Shown: piece by piece, positions 11,350-20,835 of the stretch
Layout of the letters: each line of letters starts with the position of its first letter
How positions within the stretch are numbered: position 1 is the stretch's first letter
Source of the DNA: Reyranella aquatilis
GTDB lineage: Bacteria > Pseudomonadota > Alphaproteobacteria > Reyranellales > Reyranellaceae
Length of the DNA stretch: 64,000 bases
Reading direction: 5' to 3'
NCBI RefSeq assembly: GCF_020880995.1
Contig: NZ_JAJISD010000015.1
Location: forward strand, 47,859-111,858
Notes under the pieces: generated by a model
Told to the model about the DNA's origin: nothing
The model's input: only the letters and a program-made list of their open reading frames with translations
The model's database searches: none
Made by a program: the position numbers and the translations under genes

Positions 11350-11712
11350 ATGAAACTGACACGCGTTCTCGCAATTCTCGTGGGTCTTTCCCTCGCCTCT
11401 CCGCTCGGCTCGCTCGGCGCGCGCGCGCAGCAGGACACCAGTTCGGCCAACTACATCATGCTCGGCTGCGAGGCCTTCCTGCTCGATCCCATTCCGACCT
11501 CGCGACTGCTGATCGCCGGCGTGTGCGCGGGCATCATCGACACGTTGCAGGTCACGAACCAGAACATCTGCCTGCCCGCCATTGCCACGCGCCGGCTGCT
11601 GGTGCGCGGTGTCGTCAGCTACATCAACGCCATACCCGCGCGCCTGCACGAGAACTTCATCCAGCTGGCGAGCGAGGCCCTCGAACAGACCTGGCCGTGC
11701 GCCCCGAAGTAG
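11350..11712 (+). CDS. Rap1a/Tai-family secreted protein
   Basis: A 120-residue exported protein with signal peptide (LAILVGLSLASPLGSLGARAQ). The mature part has the pattern of the Rap1a/Tai family: ANYIMLGCEAFL, then a GVCAGIIDTL helix, NICLPAIATRRLLVRGVVSYINAIPARLHENF, and a final TWPC. Four cysteines could form the two disulfides known in this fold. Rap1a and Tai4 are type VI amidase immunity proteins, but many family members occur without a toxin, and no effector is visible here. The stop codon overlaps the GTG of the next gene by one base, suggesting coupled translation. Confidence 0.75.
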   Translation: MKLTRVLAILVGLSLASPLGSLGARAQQDTSSANYIMLGCEAFLLDPIPTSRLLIAGVCAGIIDTLQVTNQNICLPAIATRRLLVRGVVSYINAIPARLHENFIQLASEALEQTWPCAPK

Positions 11713-12674
11713 TGGCCGCGCTGGTCTGCCCGCGCGACCGCACGCGCCTCTCGGCCACCAGCGATCGGCTGACCTGCGAGCAGGGGCATCACTTCCCCGT
11801 GTGCGGCGGCATACCGGTTCTGGTGCTGGACGACGGCGCGGCGATGCATGTTTCCGTCGCCCGCGCCCTCGACGAAGACGAACGGGCAGAGGACCTCGCG
11901 CTCGACGATGGCGCGACACCGCCGCCGACCGCCCTCCATCCTTTCGTGCGCGAGATACAGGGGGCCACCAGTGGCGCGATGTTCCATGCCGCACGCGACC
12001 GCTTCACCACCTATCCCATCCCGGAACTGCGCCTGCCCGACGGCGAGGGGCGGCGGCTGCTCGACATCGGCTGCGCCTGGGGGCGCTGGTCGGTCGCGGC
12101 GGCCCGCAAGGGCTATCGCGTCACCGGCATCGACCACAATTTCGGCCGCCTGGTGATCGCCCGCCGCGTCTGCCGGCAACTGGGCGTCGAGGCGGACTTC
12201 CTGTGCGCCGACGCCCGCCGGCTGCCCTTCGCCGACGGCGCGTTCGACGTCGCCTTCAGCTATTCCGTCGTCCAGCATTTCAGCAAGGACCAGGCGCGCC
12301 GGATCCTGGCCGAGGTCGGACGCATCCTCGCGGCGGGTGGCACGGGCATGATCCAGATGCCCAACCGCTACGGCATCCGCTCGCTCTACCATCAGCTACG
12401 CAAGACCTGGACGCCGGCCCGCCCATTCGACGTACGCTACTGGACGCCCGGCGAACTGCTGCGGGCCTTCGAAGCGGCGATCGGGCCGTCGCATCTCGCC
12501 ATCGACGGCTTCTTCGGCCTGGGAATCCAGGCGCGGGATTCGGAGAACTTTCTGCCGCACCACCGCGCGATCGTCGGGCTCTCCGAACTTCTGCGCCGCG
12601 CGCCGTGGCTGGCCCCGGTGGCCGACTCCCTCTACGTGCACTCCACGGCGCGCGCGCCTCAGTCGACGACGTAG
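11697..12674 (+). CDS. Trm112-like/class I SAM-dependent methyltransferase
   Basis: Predicted methyltransferase. The N terminus is Trm112-like (LVCPRDRTRL, then LTCEQGHHFPVCGGIPVLV), although the usual CPxC pair is reduced to CPRD, so zinc binding is doubtful. The Rossmann core has motif I LLDIGCAWGRWSVAAARKG, the acidic GIDHNFGR loop, FLCADARRLPFADGAFD, and the VVQHFSKDQ segment typical of the UbiE/COQ5-like group. Starts at 11697 or 11712, both GTG, are possible; the latter overlaps the preceding stop as taGTG. The frame upstream of that overlaps the Rap1a gene and is not coding. The substrate is unknown, perhaps a glycolipid or quinone-like lipid. Its stop converges on the neighbouring membrane-protein gene with a 16-base overlap. 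Confidence 0.8.
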   Translation: MRPEVVAALVCPRDRTRLSATSDRLTCEQGHHFPVCGGIPVLVLDDGAAMHVSVARALDEDERAEDLALDDGATPPPTALHPFVREIQGATSGAMFHAARDRFTTYPIPELRLPDGEGRRLLDIGCAWGRWSVAAARKGYRVTGIDHNFGRLVIARRVCRQLGVEADFLCADARRLPFADGAFDVAFSYSVVQHFSKDQARRILAEVGRILAAGGTGMIQMPNRYGIRSLYHQLRKTWTPARPFDVRYWTPGELLRAFEAAIGPSHLAIDGFFGLGIQARDSENFLPHHRAIVGLSELLRRAPWLAPVADSLYVHSTARAPQSTT

Positions 12675-14272
12675 AAGCAGACGAAGCCGTCGAGCGGCTT
12701 CTCCTTCCACTCCGACGGCTTGTAGTCGACGAACTGTTCCATCATCGCCTTTGCCTTGCCCTCGCCGACCAGCCTCTGCTGCACGATGATGTAGAGGCGC
12801 GGCACGCGGCCGCGGAACTTGAGGTTCCGCATGTCCTCGATCGCCCAGAAGTCGGCATGGTTTGCCATGACGCGGACGTTGCGCACCTCGAGGCCGATCT
12901 CGGGCGACGGCACGAAGATCAGGGTCGAGCCGCGGTCGGGTGCCGGCACGTCGATCGTGCGGATGAACTTCACGACCGCGTCGTTGGCCGTGGAGTGCCG
13001 GAAGTCGCGCACGCCCAGCGGATGGCCGAGATTGACGAAGACATGCCTGGCGTGGGCCGCGAGGCCGTAGAGCATGCCGACCACGGCCATCATGACTCCC
13101 GCCAGCCGCAGCAGCCGGCTCGGCACGATCAGGAAGGCCTGCACCGCACCGACCAGCAGCAGCAGCGACACGGGGCGGAAGTAGCGCTCCTCCTGGCCGA
13201 TCGTGGCGCCGCGCGCCCACAGCAGCAGAAAGACGGTGCCATAGGCCAGCGTCGTCAGGCCCGCGAAGACCAGATAGTCGCGATGGGGCCTGCGCAGTTG
13301 CCATACCGTCACGAACAGCGTGACCGCCGCCGGCAGCGCGAGGATGTAGCCCACCGCAAGCTGCGAGCCGAAGATCGCGCGGCTGGGGTGGAGCAGGATG
13401 AAGTTCCACATCTCGCCGAACGAGAGCGCGGCGCCCCACACGCAGCTCAGGATGAAAATGCCGTGGGTGACGAACACCGACCACTGGATCGATGCCATCG
13501 TCGAGGCCGCCGTCCAGCCGCGCGAATACCAGCCGTAGTAGAGGGCGATGCCGACGATCGCGATGGCGAGCGCCGCCATCGCGCCGCGGCGCACCGTGTC
13601 GTTCCGGTCCCGCCACGGATGCGGCCCTGAGAGCACCGCTGCCGAGATGGCCGCGCAGGCGAGGACGACGGCGGAGAGCTTGGCGAAGAACATCACCGCC
13701 GTGCCCAGCACCAACGGCGGCACCGCGAACCAGCGCAGCGCGCGCAGCCGCCACACGAGAAGCAGGAACCACGGCGCGATGCCGAACAGCAGGATTTCGC
13801 CGCCGATGAAGATCACGAAGGGAAAGGCGAAGCCGCGGCTGCAGACGATCAGCGCCAGCGAGATCGCGATGACATGCGGCGGAAAGCCGAAGGCGCGGTA
13901 GAGCACCCACCACCCGAGCAACCCGATCACCGAGAAGACCGCGACGGTCGCGATCACCGCGTGACCGAGGCTGAGGCCCAGCGCCTCCAGGACACCCGGC
14001 ACGACATGCTGGCCGGGCGACCAGATCGACATGAAGGTCGAGATGTCCTTCGTGATGTCCTGGGGATCAGGCGAGGCCCAGTGGTTCCAGGGCAGGCCGT
14101 GACGCAGGTCCCAGCCCAGCAGGCCCCAGCCGCTATCGGACCAGATGACCGGCCGGACCACCGCATTGACGGCGGTGTAGCCCAACACGATCGCGACGAT
14201 CAGCACGCAGCAGGCGACGACGATCCACTGTGGCGACCGGCCGGGCCCGCCGCTTCGCATCTCGAGACTCAT
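12659..14272 (-). CDS. Polytopic membrane protein, GT-C-like
   Basis: A 537-residue protein starting at MSLEMRS with a first helix at WIVVACCVLIVAIVLGY and about ten further hydrophobic segments. The layout (an acidic loop after the first helix with WSDSGWGLLGWDL, many membrane spans, then a soluble C-terminal part of about 130 residues ending FVCFYVVD) resembles integral-membrane glycosyltransferases of the GT-C fold, but no diagnostic motif is certain. Longer starts extend into the promoter of the TonB receptor and are rejected. It may act on envelope glycans. Confidence 0.6.
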   Translation of the reverse strand: MSLEMRSGGPGRSPQWIVVACCVLIVAIVLGYTAVNAVVRPVIWSDSGWGLLGWDLRHGLPWNHWASPDPQDITKDISTFMSIWSPGQHVVPGVLEALGLSLGHAVIATVAVFSVIGLLGWWVLYRAFGFPPHVIAISLALIVCSRGFAFPFVIFIGGEILLFGIAPWFLLLVWRLRALRWFAVPPLVLGTAVMFFAKLSAVVLACAAISAAVLSGPHPWRDRNDTVRRGAMAALAIAIVGIALYYGWYSRGWTAASTMASIQWSVFVTHGIFILSCVWGAALSFGEMWNFILLHPSRAIFGSQLAVGYILALPAAVTLFVTVWQLRRPHRDYLVFAGLTTLAYGTVFLLLWARGATIGQEERYFRPVSLLLLVGAVQAFLIVPSRLLRLAGVMMAVVGMLYGLAAHARHVFVNLGHPLGVRDFRHSTANDAVVKFIRTIDVPAPDRGSTLIFVPSPEIGLEVRNVRVMANHADFWAIEDMRNLKFRGRVPRLYIIVQQRLVGEGKAKAMMEQFVDYKPSEWKEKPLDGFVCFYVVD

Positions 14273-14326
14273 GGAACCTGAATACACCGGCTCCTGCCCG
14301 CGCCCTATCGATTGACGCCGAACGAT

Positions 14327-14354
14327 GTTATAATATAACACATTATGGTATAAC
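14327..14354. promoter_or_regulatory. AT-rich palindromic operator-like site
   Basis: GTTATA-A-TATAAC is a perfect inverted repeat at 14327-14339, and a further GGTATAAC half-site follows 8 bases later. It lies in the 112-base divergent gap between the membrane-protein gene and the TonB receptor gene, 31 bases before the receptor ATG. Such AT-rich dyads in a GC-rich genome are typical regulator sites. No regulator gene is adjacent. Confidence 0.5.
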
Positions 14355-14384
14355 GTTGGTGGCGTTGGTGTGGGGAGACTTCGG

Positions 14385-16586
14385 ATGAAGCGGATCGGCG
14401 TATCGGCACTGGCTCTGGCCGCAGGTCTCTCCGCGGCCCATCCGGCTTCGGCGCAAACCTCACAGCCGTCCGCTCCCGCGGCCCAGCCTCCCGTCGAAGC
14501 GCAGCCCGGGTCCCCGGCGCCGGCCGCGCCGGATCCATCGGGCTCCCTCGCCATCGAGGTGGTCGGCCAGCGCCTCGACCGCGAGCGCGCCGAGATCCAG
14601 CCCAGCCTCGGCGCCACGCGCTACGACTTCAGCAAGACGGCGATCAGCAACACACCACTGGGCGAGAATGCGACGCTGAACCAGGTGCTGCTGCGCGCCC
14701 CGGGCGTGGTGCAGGACGGTTTCGGCCAGATCCATGTTCGCGGCGACCACGGCAGCCTGCAGTACCGGCTCGACGGCGTGCAGCTGCCGGAGGGCCTGGC
14801 GCTGTTCAGCAGCATTCTCTCGCCGCGCTTCGCCGACCAGCTGTCGCTGATCACCGGCGCGCTGCCCGCCCAGTACGGCCTGCGCACCGCGGGCGTGGTC
14901 GACATCACGGTGAAATCCGGCACGACCAATCCCGGGGGCGAAGCCTCGATGATGACGGGCTCCTACAACTGGCTGCAGCCCGCGCTGCAGTACGGCGGCC
15001 GCTCCGACAAGTTCGACTATTTCGCCGTCGGCCAGTATGTCAGCAACAGCATCGGCATCGAGAACCCGACTTCGTCGACGGCGCCGCTGCACGACGACAC
15101 CGCGCAATGGTATGCGCTGGCAAAGCTCACAGCCCTTGTGGACGAGAACACGCGCCTCAGCTTCATCGGCGGCGGCGCCAGCGCGCGCTACCAGATCCCG
15201 AACGTGCCGGGACAGGTCCCGGCCTTCACCGTCAACGGCATCTCCGACTGGAACAGCGCGATTCTCGATCAGCGCCAGTGGGAAGACACTTATTTCGGCA
15301 TCGCCTCGCTGCAGAAGAGCTACCAGGACTTCAACCTTCAGCTCTCCGGCTTTGCACGCTACTCCAAGCTCTCCTACCAGCCGGATGCGCTGGGCGACCT
15401 GCTCTACAACGGGCTCGCCCCCTGGTCGCAACGGTCGAGCTTCGCGGTGGGCGCTCAAGGCGATGCGAGTTGGAAGATCGCCCCCAGCCACACGCTGCGC
15501 GGCGGCTTCCTCGTGCAGCGCGAACGGGTCACGAGCTACAGCCAGAACAATGCGCTGCCCCTCGTCCCCGATCCCAACGATCCGACGGCGCTGATCCCCG
15601 GTACCGATCCCGTGGGCTTCACCGACGGGTCGGAAATCGTCGGCTGGACCTACAGCGTCTATCTACAGGACGAATGGAAGGTGACGCCGACCGTCACGGT
15701 GAACTTCGGCGCGCGCTTCGACGCGATCTCCGGCCAGACCTCGGAGAACCAGGTCAGCCCCCGCATCAACGTCGTCTGGGAGCCGACGCCTCAGATCAGC
15801 ATGCGTGCCGGGTACTCGCGCTACTTCGTGCCCGCGCCGCTCAACCAGGTCGGCTTCGGCTCGCTCGCCGTCCGTACCGGCACCACCGCCGAGCCGGAGA
15901 ACTTCCAGAACGATCCGGTGAAGGCGGAGCGGTCCGACTATTTCGACGTCGGCCTGACGGTGAAGCCGCTCGACGGCCTGACCGTCGGCTTTGCCGGCTA
16001 CTACAAGTTCGCGGAAAACTATCTCGACAAAGGCCAGTTCGGGGCGCCCATCCAGCTCGCCTCCTTCAACTACGCGAACGCCCAGGTGAAGGGCTTCGAA
16101 CTCTACGCCAACTACGACAAGGGCCCGTGGTCGCTCTACGGCAACCTCGCCTGGTCCAAGGTCAGCGCCACCAACATCACCTCGGCGCAGTACAATTTCT
16201 CGCCGGGCGATCTCTCCTATATCGGCAACTACTGGATCGCCGCCGACCACGACCAGGGCTGGACCGGATCCGCCGGCGCCGCCTACATCTTCAATTCCGG
16301 CAGCGAATGGGCCACGCGCGTCTCGGCCGACATGCTGTTCGGCAGCGGCCTGCGCACCAGCATCGTGACGCCCAACGACACGTCCCTGCCGGCCTATGCC
16401 ACGCTGAACCTGTCGGTGACGCAGAAGGTGCCGATCAGCGGCAGCAAGGGCACGCAGATCCGCCTCGATGCGATCAACGTGACCGACGGCATCTATCAGT
16501 TGCGCACCGGCGAGGGCGTCGGCGTGGGCGCACCGCAGTACGGAATGCGTCGCGCCTTCTTCGTGACGCTGGCGCAAAAATTCTGA
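14385..16586 (+). CDS. TonB-dependent outer-membrane receptor
   Basis: Outer-membrane active transporter, 733 residues. It has a signal peptide (VSALALAAGLSAAHPASAQ), a Pro/Ala-rich linker, a plug domain (LNQVLLRAPGVVQDGFGQIHVRG; YRLDGVQLP; GALPAQYGLRTAGVVDI) and a 22-strand-type barrel ending in a typical C-terminal aromatic motif, FFVTLAQKF. ATG 14385 is chosen because GGGGAG lies eight bases upstream; a GTG at 14370 is also in frame. The substrate cannot be deduced; there is no siderophore gene nearby. Expression may be controlled by the palindrome at 14327-14354. Confidence 0.92.
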   Translation: MKRIGVSALALAAGLSAAHPASAQTSQPSAPAAQPPVEAQPGSPAPAAPDPSGSLAIEVVGQRLDRERAEIQPSLGATRYDFSKTAISNTPLGENATLNQVLLRAPGVVQDGFGQIHVRGDHGSLQYRLDGVQLPEGLALFSSILSPRFADQLSLITGALPAQYGLRTAGVVDITVKSGTTNPGGEASMMTGSYNWLQPALQYGGRSDKFDYFAVGQYVSNSIGIENPTSSTAPLHDDTAQWYALAKLTALVDENTRLSFIGGGASARYQIPNVPGQVPAFTVNGISDWNSAILDQRQWEDTYFGIASLQKSYQDFNLQLSGFARYSKLSYQPDALGDLLYNGLAPWSQRSSFAVGAQGDASWKIAPSHTLRGGFLVQRERVTSYSQNNALPLVPDPNDPTALIPGTDPVGFTDGSEIVGWTYSVYLQDEWKVTPTVTVNFGARFDAISGQTSENQVSPRINVVWEPTPQISMRAGYSRYFVPAPLNQVGFGSLAVRTGTTAEPENFQNDPVKAERSDYFDVGLTVKPLDGLTVGFAGYYKFAENYLDKGQFGAPIQLASFNYANAQVKGFELYANYDKGPWSLYGNLAWSKVSATNITSAQYNFSPGDLSYIGNYWIAADHDQGWTGSAGAAYIFNSGSEWATRVSADMLFGSGLRTSIVTPNDTSLPAYATLNLSVTQKVPISGSKGTQIRLDAINVTDGIYQLRTGEGVGVGAPQYGMRRAFFVTLAQKF

Positions 16587-16635
16587 CCCGCAATCGACAT
16601 GATCGGCGGCGGCAGGGCGTGCTAGAACCACACCC

Positions 16636-17391
16636 ATGCCCGACACTGTTCTCCCCTACGTCCTTCACCTCAAGGGCGGCTCCAACTTCCGCGACCTCGG
16701 CGGCTACAAGACTGCCGACGGCCGCACCGTCCGCCGCAACGCGGTGTTCCGTTCCGCCCATCTCGGCGGCCTGACCGACGAGGACCGCAGCGCGCTGGGC
16801 AAGCTTGGCGTGCGCACCATCGTCGACCTGCGGGGCGTCAACGAAGCCGCTGAGACTCCGCATCTGATCGACGGCCTGGCCTGTCGCATCGTCGGCGCCC
16901 ACATCGAGCCCGGCGTCGGCGACAAGATCCGCGGCGCGGTGGCCGACGGGTCGGCCAATCCGCACATCATGATGCAGTTCCTCACGGACCATTATCGCGA
17001 CTATCCGCGCCGCTGCGCGCCGGGCTTCCGCACCCTGTTCGCGACCCTGAGCGACGGTGAGCACCGGCCGCTGGTGTTCCACTGCACCGCCGGCAAGGAC
17101 CGCACCGGCTTCGCCTCGGCCCTCCTCCTCACCTTGCTGGGCGTTCCCTGGGAGACAGTGATGGAGGACTACCTTCGCACCAACGACCTGTGGACCGGCC
17201 ATATCGGCCGCTACCCCGAACTCGACATCGACACCCGCGCCGCCATCATCGAGGCGCGCACCCCCTACCTCGAGGCCGCCTTCGACGTGGTGCGCGACGA
17301 CTTCGGCACACCGGAGGACTTCGCCGAGAAGGCCCTGGGCCTGGACGCCGCGGCGCGCGAACGGCTGAAGCGCGATTTGCTGGAAGGGTGA
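16636..17391 (+). CDS. Tyrosine-protein phosphatase family protein
   Basis: A 251-residue cytosolic phosphatase of the Y_phosphatase3 (Siw14/LptE-like DSP) group. The start has GGSNFRDLGGYKTADGR, a family signature. The P-loop is HCTAGKDRTG, giving Cys150 as nucleophile and Arg156 as phosphate ligand. The middle VRTIVDLRGVNEAAE contributes the general-acid region. Members dephosphorylate phosphotyrosine or phosphoinositides; the substrate is not predictable. It is followed by an epoxide hydrolase gene 22 bases downstream, so the two are probably cotranscribed. Confidence 0.9.
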   Translation: MPDTVLPYVLHLKGGSNFRDLGGYKTADGRTVRRNAVFRSAHLGGLTDEDRSALGKLGVRTIVDLRGVNEAAETPHLIDGLACRIVGAHIEPGVGDKIRGAVADGSANPHIMMQFLTDHYRDYPRRCAPGFRTLFATLSDGEHRPLVFHCTAGKDRTGFASALLLTLLGVPWETVMEDYLRTNDLWTGHIGRYPELDIDTRAAIIEARTPYLEAAFDVVRDDFGTPEDFAEKALGLDAAARERLKRDLLEG

Positions 17392-17413
17392 GTTCCGCGC
17401 TACGCCTGCGGGC

Positions 17414-18649
17414 ATGGCCGACACGCGCTACGACACTCCCGAGCCCTTCAAGGTCGACATTCCCGAGCGGGCGCTGATCGATCTCGACGAACGCCTGCGC
17501 CGCTGGCGCCCGCCCACCGTCCTCGAAGACGGCGGCAGCTGGGCCGCCGGCACCGATCCCGCCTTCCTCGCCGACCTGGTCGACTACTGGCGCCACGGCT
17601 ACGACTGGCAGCGCTGCCAGGAGACGATCAATCAGTGGCCCAACTACCTGGTCGACATCGGGCCGCAGCGGATCCATTTCATCCGCGAACCCGGCACCGA
17701 GGTCGAGGATGCGCCGCGCCCGCTGCCGCTGGTCGTGACGCACGGCTGGCCGGGATCGATCGTCGAGTTCCTGCACCTGATCGACGTGCTCGCCCATCCC
17801 GAGGAGCATGGCGGCGACCCGCTCGACGCCTTCGACGTCATCGTGCCCTCGCTGCCGGGCTACGGCTTCTCCGGCCCGCCGATCCGCGCCGACGGCACTG
17901 TGGGCCCAATCGGCCCGCGCGCCATCGCCGGCCTGTGGCATCGGCTCGTCACGGAGAAGCTGAACTACGGCCGGCCCTATGGCGTGCAGGGCGGCGACTG
18001 GGGTGCGGTCGTGTCCTCCTGGCTGGCCTTCGATCACCCCTTGAAGGACGAGGCCGGCGTGCTCGGCGTCCATCTCAACATGATGGGATTGCGGCCCGGC
18101 ATCGATCTCAAGACCGCGACGCTCAGCGCCGACGAGCAGGCCTGGCTGGCGAAGATGGGCTCCGCGCTCGACGACAAGACTGCCTACCAGCGCATCCACG
18201 CCACACGGCCGCAGACTCTGGGCGTCGCGCTCACCGATTCACCGGTTGGCCTCGCGTCGTGGATCGTCGAGAAGTTCCAGGCGTGGAGCGACTGCGGCGG
18301 CGATCCGCTGAAGCGTTTCTCGATGGACACGCTGCTCGACAACATCATGGTCTACTGGCTGACTGGCACCGCCGGCACCTCGACCTGGCTCTATCGCGGC
18401 GTCACCGAGCAGAAGCCGCGCGCCCTGCCGGAAGGCGCGAAGGTCGAGACGCCGACCGGCTTCGCCGCCTTCCCCGCCGACATCGCGCCGGCACCGCCGA
18501 GAGAATGGATCGAGCGCGCCTTCAACCTGCGCCGTCACACGATCATGCCGAGCGGCGGCCACTTCGCCGCGCTCGAGGAACCGGACATGCTGGTCGAGGA
18601 CATCAGAGCCTTCTTCCGCCCCCTGCGCTACGGCGCGGCGAACGACTAG
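17414..18649 (+). CDS. Epoxide hydrolase, EHN-domain type
   Basis: Alpha/beta-hydrolase that opens epoxides with water. The first 110 residues form the N-terminal EHN domain (PFKVDIPERALIDLDERL; WRHGYDWQ). The oxyanion strand is THGWPGS (110-115), the nucleophile Asp195 lies in GGDWGA, and the catalytic His383 in GGHFAALEEPD. The protein has full family length, 411 residues. The stop overlaps that of the convergent MFS gene by four bases. Confidence 0.92.
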   Translation: MADTRYDTPEPFKVDIPERALIDLDERLRRWRPPTVLEDGGSWAAGTDPAFLADLVDYWRHGYDWQRCQETINQWPNYLVDIGPQRIHFIREPGTEVEDAPRPLPLVVTHGWPGSIVEFLHLIDVLAHPEEHGGDPLDAFDVIVPSLPGYGFSGPPIRADGTVGPIGPRAIAGLWHRLVTEKLNYGRPYGVQGGDWGAVVSSWLAFDHPLKDEAGVLGVHLNMMGLRPGIDLKTATLSADEQAWLAKMGSALDDKTAYQRIHATRPQTLGVALTDSPVGLASWIVEKFQAWSDCGGDPLKRFSMDTLLDNIMVYWLTGTAGTSTWLYRGVTEQKPRALPEGAKVETPTGFAAFPADIAPAPPREWIERAFNLRRHTIMPSGGHFAALEEPDMLVEDIRAFFRPLRYGAAND

Positions 18650-19899
18650 AAAGCGAGCGAACGCGGCTTGCGGGTCGCCAGCGCCGCCATCACCGCGAGC
18701 GACGCCAGCGTGCCGAACAGAAGCAGCGAATCGGTGTAGGTGCCGCTCCAGTCGCGCAGCAGGCCCGACGCCAGCGGTCCGGCGGCCTGCGCCGTCACCT
18801 GCAGCGACAGCGCCACGCCGCGGATCGCGCCGTAGCTCTCGCGCCCGAAATAGTCCGCCCAGGCGACCGGCAGCAGCAGCATGACGCCGCCCATGCCGAT
18901 GCCGAACAGACCCGCGGCCGCCATCGCGGTTTCGACGCTTGAGACGAAGATCAGCCCGAAGGCGCCGAGAGCCATGAACGTGGCACAGGCGGCCATCAGG
19001 AAGCGCACCGGCCAGCCGCGCGGCAGGAAGCCGATGCCGAAGCTCGACGCACCCGAGAGCATGGCCACGAAGGCGATCACCGAGGCCGCCGCCACCGGCG
19101 TGAGGCCGCGCTCGATCAGGTGCGGCGCATTGTGCAGACTGACGCCGGCCTGCACGGGGAAGATGAAGACTGTGTAGAGCGAGAGCAGCCAGAAGGCCGG
19201 CGTGCGCATCGCCTGAGCCCGGCTCCAGCGCGGCTCGACCGGCGGTGGCGTCTTGCCGTCGGCCAGTCGATCGGGCTGCAGGCCGACATCCTCGGGCTTT
19301 CGGACCAGCAGGAGCCAGCACGGCACGAAGCCGACCAGCAGCACCGTGGCGCCGACCGCGATCCAGCCCGCACGCCAGTCGGCGCCACTTATGGCGAACT
19401 GTGCAATCAGCGGCAGCCCGACCAGTCCCGACATCTGCGCGAGCGTGGCGAACGACGCCGCGATGCCTCGCCGCGTCACGAACCAGTTGTTGAGCGCGCT
19501 GTAGAGGCCGAGGTCGAACGGTCCGGCCCAGATCATGCGGGCGAAGCAGAACAGCAGATAGAAAAGCAGCAGCGACTGAACGAGCGACAGCGCCATGCAG
19601 GCGATGCCGGTGCCGGCGACCGCGAGGCAGAGCACGAGGCGCGCACCACGGCGGTCGACGAACGGGCCGATGACCGGCGAGATGATGGCGGCCAGCACGC
19701 CGCCCAGCGAGACCGCGCCCGACATCTCCGTGCGCGACCAGCCGAACGCGTCGGTCATCGGCACCACGAAGATCGACAGCACCGCCACCGCCGGCCCCTG
19801 CCGCGCGAAGCCCGCGAGGCAGATGCAGCCCAGCACCACCCAACCATAGAAGAACGGCAGCCGCGGGATCAGGAACCGCGGCAGGGGCGGTGCTTGCAT
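18646..19899 (-). CDS. MFS transporter
   Basis: A 417-residue major facilitator with twelve predicted helices. The MFS motif between helices 2 and 3 is recognisable as GPFVDRRGARLVL. The N terminus (FFYGWVVLGCICLAGFARQGP) resembles the monocarboxylate/oxalate-formate group of MFS proteins. It is 13 bases downstream of the MaoC-like gene on the same strand and probably in its operon, so it may move a carboxylic acid. The substrate is unproven. Confidence 0.88.
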   Translation of the reverse strand: MQAPPLPRFLIPRLPFFYGWVVLGCICLAGFARQGPAVAVLSIFVVPMTDAFGWSRTEMSGAVSLGGVLAAIISPVIGPFVDRRGARLVLCLAVAGTGIACMALSLVQSLLLFYLLFCFARMIWAGPFDLGLYSALNNWFVTRRGIAASFATLAQMSGLVGLPLIAQFAISGADWRAGWIAVGATVLLVGFVPCWLLLVRKPEDVGLQPDRLADGKTPPPVEPRWSRAQAMRTPAFWLLSLYTVFIFPVQAGVSLHNAPHLIERGLTPVAAASVIAFVAMLSGASSFGIGFLPRGWPVRFLMAACATFMALGAFGLIFVSSVETAMAAAGLFGIGMGGVMLLLPVAWADYFGRESYGAIRGVALSLQVTAQAAGPLASGLLRDWSGTYTDSLLLFGTLASLAVMAALATRKPRSLAF

Positions 19900-19912
19900 G
19901 CCCTCTTCTGGT

Positions 19913-20773
19913 CTAGGCGAAGGTCGCCGTGGCCTGCGCCGCGATCGTGCCCGCAGGGGTCACCGTCCAGAGTTCCGCCCCCTTGCCGTCGGCCGTCGGC
20001 CGGCCGATCGCGTCGAACGGCGCGGTGTCGAACAGCGGTGCGCGCGCACGAATGGCGAAGGTCTTGATCGGCCGCCCCGGATTGTGGTCGCGCAGCAGGT
20101 CGAACAGGCACTGCTGGGCGAAAGGCCCGTGCACCACCAGGCCGGGATAGCCCTCGGTCTCGATGCAGTAGGTGCGGTCGTAGTGGATGCGGTGCGGGTT
20201 GAAGGTGATGGCGGAGTAGCGGAAGAGCATCACCGGGTCGGCCTTGATGGTGCGCCGCCACGGCACATCGGTCGGTGCGGCCTCGCGCACCGGCACACCG
20301 CTCTTCTCACCCGCTTTCACCTCCTCGCGGAACACCGTGTTCGCCACCTCGGTCACGGCGAGTCCGCGCGGGGTGTAGATGCGGCGGGTCTGGCTGGTGA
20401 CGATCAGGCTGCCGGTGCCGCCGCCTCTGAGCTGGACGTCGGAGAACTCCGTCTCGCGGCGGAGCTTGTCGCCGACACGGATGTCGCCGTCGAACGTGAA
20501 GGTCGAGCCGGCATACATGCGGCGCGGCAACGGGATCTTCGGCAGCACGCCACCCTCGGTCGGCAGCCCGTCCTCGGCCAGCACGTTGCGGCGCGCATAC
20601 GAATGCAGGAAGCAGAGATGCCAGCCCGGCGCGATCGCCTCGCCGTCCGCCGGCACCTTGTCGTCGCGGTCGAAGGTCGCGATCATCGCCTTGAGTGGCG
20701 CCTGCGTGACGACGTCCTCGTCCTCGATCTTGCGGCCAAGTTCCTTCTTGAGCGGTTCGATGTCGATGGTCAT
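19913..20773 (-). CDS. FAS1-like/MaoC dehydratase, mesaconyl-C4-CoA hydratase type
   Basis: A 286-residue hot-dog-fold protein. The N-terminal half is the FAS1-like dehydratase domain (PLKAMIATFDRDD; PGWHLCFLHSY; LPRRMYAGSTFTFDG) and the C-terminal half is a MaoC-like hot dog (NPHRIHYDRTYC; GLVVHGPFAQQCLFDLL). Asp and His in the HYDRTYC and VVHGPF segments match the hydratase active site. Homologues are annotated as mesaconyl-C4-CoA or hydroxyacyl hydratases. It sits upstream of the MFS gene with a 13-base gap. Confidence 0.82.
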   Translation of the reverse strand: MTIDIEPLKKELGRKIEDEDVVTQAPLKAMIATFDRDDKVPADGEAIAPGWHLCFLHSYARRNVLAEDGLPTEGGVLPKIPLPRRMYAGSTFTFDGDIRVGDKLRRETEFSDVQLRGGGTGSLIVTSQTRRIYTPRGLAVTEVANTVFREEVKAGEKSGVPVREAAPTDVPWRRTIKADPVMLFRYSAITFNPHRIHYDRTYCIETEGYPGLVVHGPFAQQCLFDLLRDHNPGRPIKTFAIRARAPLFDTAPFDAIGRPTADGKGAELWTVTPAGTIAAQATATFA

Positions 20774-20835
20774 GGAAGCTTCCTTTGGGCTCTGCGATCA
20801 GCCTGGCCGATCTTTCCGATGGGAGTGCGCTGCCT

